Assembly: GCA_937892735.1 (NCBI GenBank)
Contig: CALBGL010000060.1
Span: 1 to 23,853 of the forward strand
Direction of reading: 5' to 3'
Origin: an uncultured Clostridia bacterium
Lineage (GTDB): Bacteria > Bacillota > Clostridia > Lachnospirales > Bianqueaceae
Length of the DNA stretch: 23,853 bases
Positions 23,514-23,853 of this stretch are shown piece by piece; the stretch's first letter is position 1, and every line of letters begins with the position of its first letter. A program made the position numbers and the translations under genes. The notes beneath the pieces were generated by a model. The model had not been told where the DNA came from, ran no database searches, and saw only the letters and a list, made by a program, of their open reading frames with translations.

Positions 23514-23542
23514 TTGACTTTGTATGTGGATTGTGCTATGAT
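23514..23542 (+). promoter_or_regulatory. Promoter of the tRNA cluster
   Basis: TTGACT (23514-23519) and TATGAT (23537-23542) are 17 bases apart, 32 bases before the first tRNA. An A/T-rich tract upstream (23,480-23,510) may act as an UP element. Confidence 0.75.
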
Positions 23543-23574
23543 AATACCCGTCGCTGAGGTAAGCGGACACTCCC

Positions 23575-23655
23575 GCGGATGTGGCGGAATTGGCAGACGC
23601 ACTAGATTTAGGTTCTAGCGCCTACGGCGTGGGGGTTCGAGTCCCTTCATCCGCA
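23575..23655 (+). tRNA. tRNA-Leu (anticodon UAG)
   Basis: The acceptor stem GCGGATG/CATCCGC closes the cloverleaf. The anticodon stem CTAGA/TCTAG holds loop TTTAGGT with anticodon TAG at 23609-23611, and a long variable arm marks a class II tRNA. The T loop reads GTTCGAGTC. CCA is not encoded. It reads CUA and, by wobble, other CUN codons. Confidence 0.96.
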
Positions 23656-23670
23656 TACTTTGGTCCTTCT

Positions 23671-23757
23671 GCCGGAGTGGCGAAACTGGCAGACGCACAG
23701 GACTTAAAATCCTGCGGTCCTAATCAGACCGTACCGGTTCGATCCCGGTCTCCGGCA
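23671..23757 (+). tRNA. tRNA-Leu (anticodon UAA)
   Basis: The acceptor stem GCCGGAG/CTCCGGC closes an 87-base class II tRNA. The anticodon stem CAGGA/TCCTG holds TAA at 23705-23707, and a long variable arm follows. It reads UUA and UUG. CCA is not encoded. Confidence 0.96.
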
Positions 23758-23781
23758 CTTCAACTGAATACGGATACATAC

Positions 23782-23853
<72 letters not shown>

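Overview
The window reads as a piece of chromosome from a strictly anaerobic, low-to-medium GC Gram-positive bacterium of the Clostridia, most like a Lachnospiraceae relative. The grounds are the order plsX-acpP-rnc-smc-ftsY, a RecU resolvase, the UPF0237/UPF0210 gene pair, and a bifunctional AdhE behind a Rex-like operator. This is inference from gene families and order; no marker gene fixes the species.

Region 1 (1-11,460, all + strand) is a tightly packed housekeeping run: the 3' end of polA, coaE, an orphan peptide/solute-binding lipoprotein, an ACT-domain protein (UPF0237), a PFL/DUF711 protein (UPF0210), recU, plsX, acpP, rnc, smc and ftsY. Most neighbours overlap by 4-17 bases or sit within about 20, so the run is probably one or two operons. 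It ends at a long hairpin after ftsY.

Region 2 (about 11,550-17,500, all - strand) looks like an acquired sulfur island with different base and codon habits. In transcription order it holds decayed mobile-element genes (a DUF3847-like gene and an unassigned gene), a strong promoter with a palindromic operator, a leader with a short Cys/Met-rich reading frame, metY, cysK, iscS, iscU, a decayed mnmA, and an Rrf2/IscR-like regulator with its own promoter. The operon would make homocysteine and cysteine from sulfide and feed sulfur into Fe-S assembly. The leader peptide and the operator suggest two layers of control by sulfur or Fe-S status.

Region 3 (17,775-20,579, + strand) returns to the host style. 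It holds a transposase-like Y1/RAYT protein whose HUH metal site is lost, a small DUF2892 membrane protein, an unusual protein joining a sigma-region-4/ArpU-like part to a ParB-like helix-turn-helix, and pyrE behind a long, repeat-bearing 5' region.

Region 4 (20,580-23,853, + strand) holds adhE, framed by clear terminators, and then a tRNA cluster: Leu(UAG), Leu(UAA) and Phe(GAA). The last is cut by the window edge.
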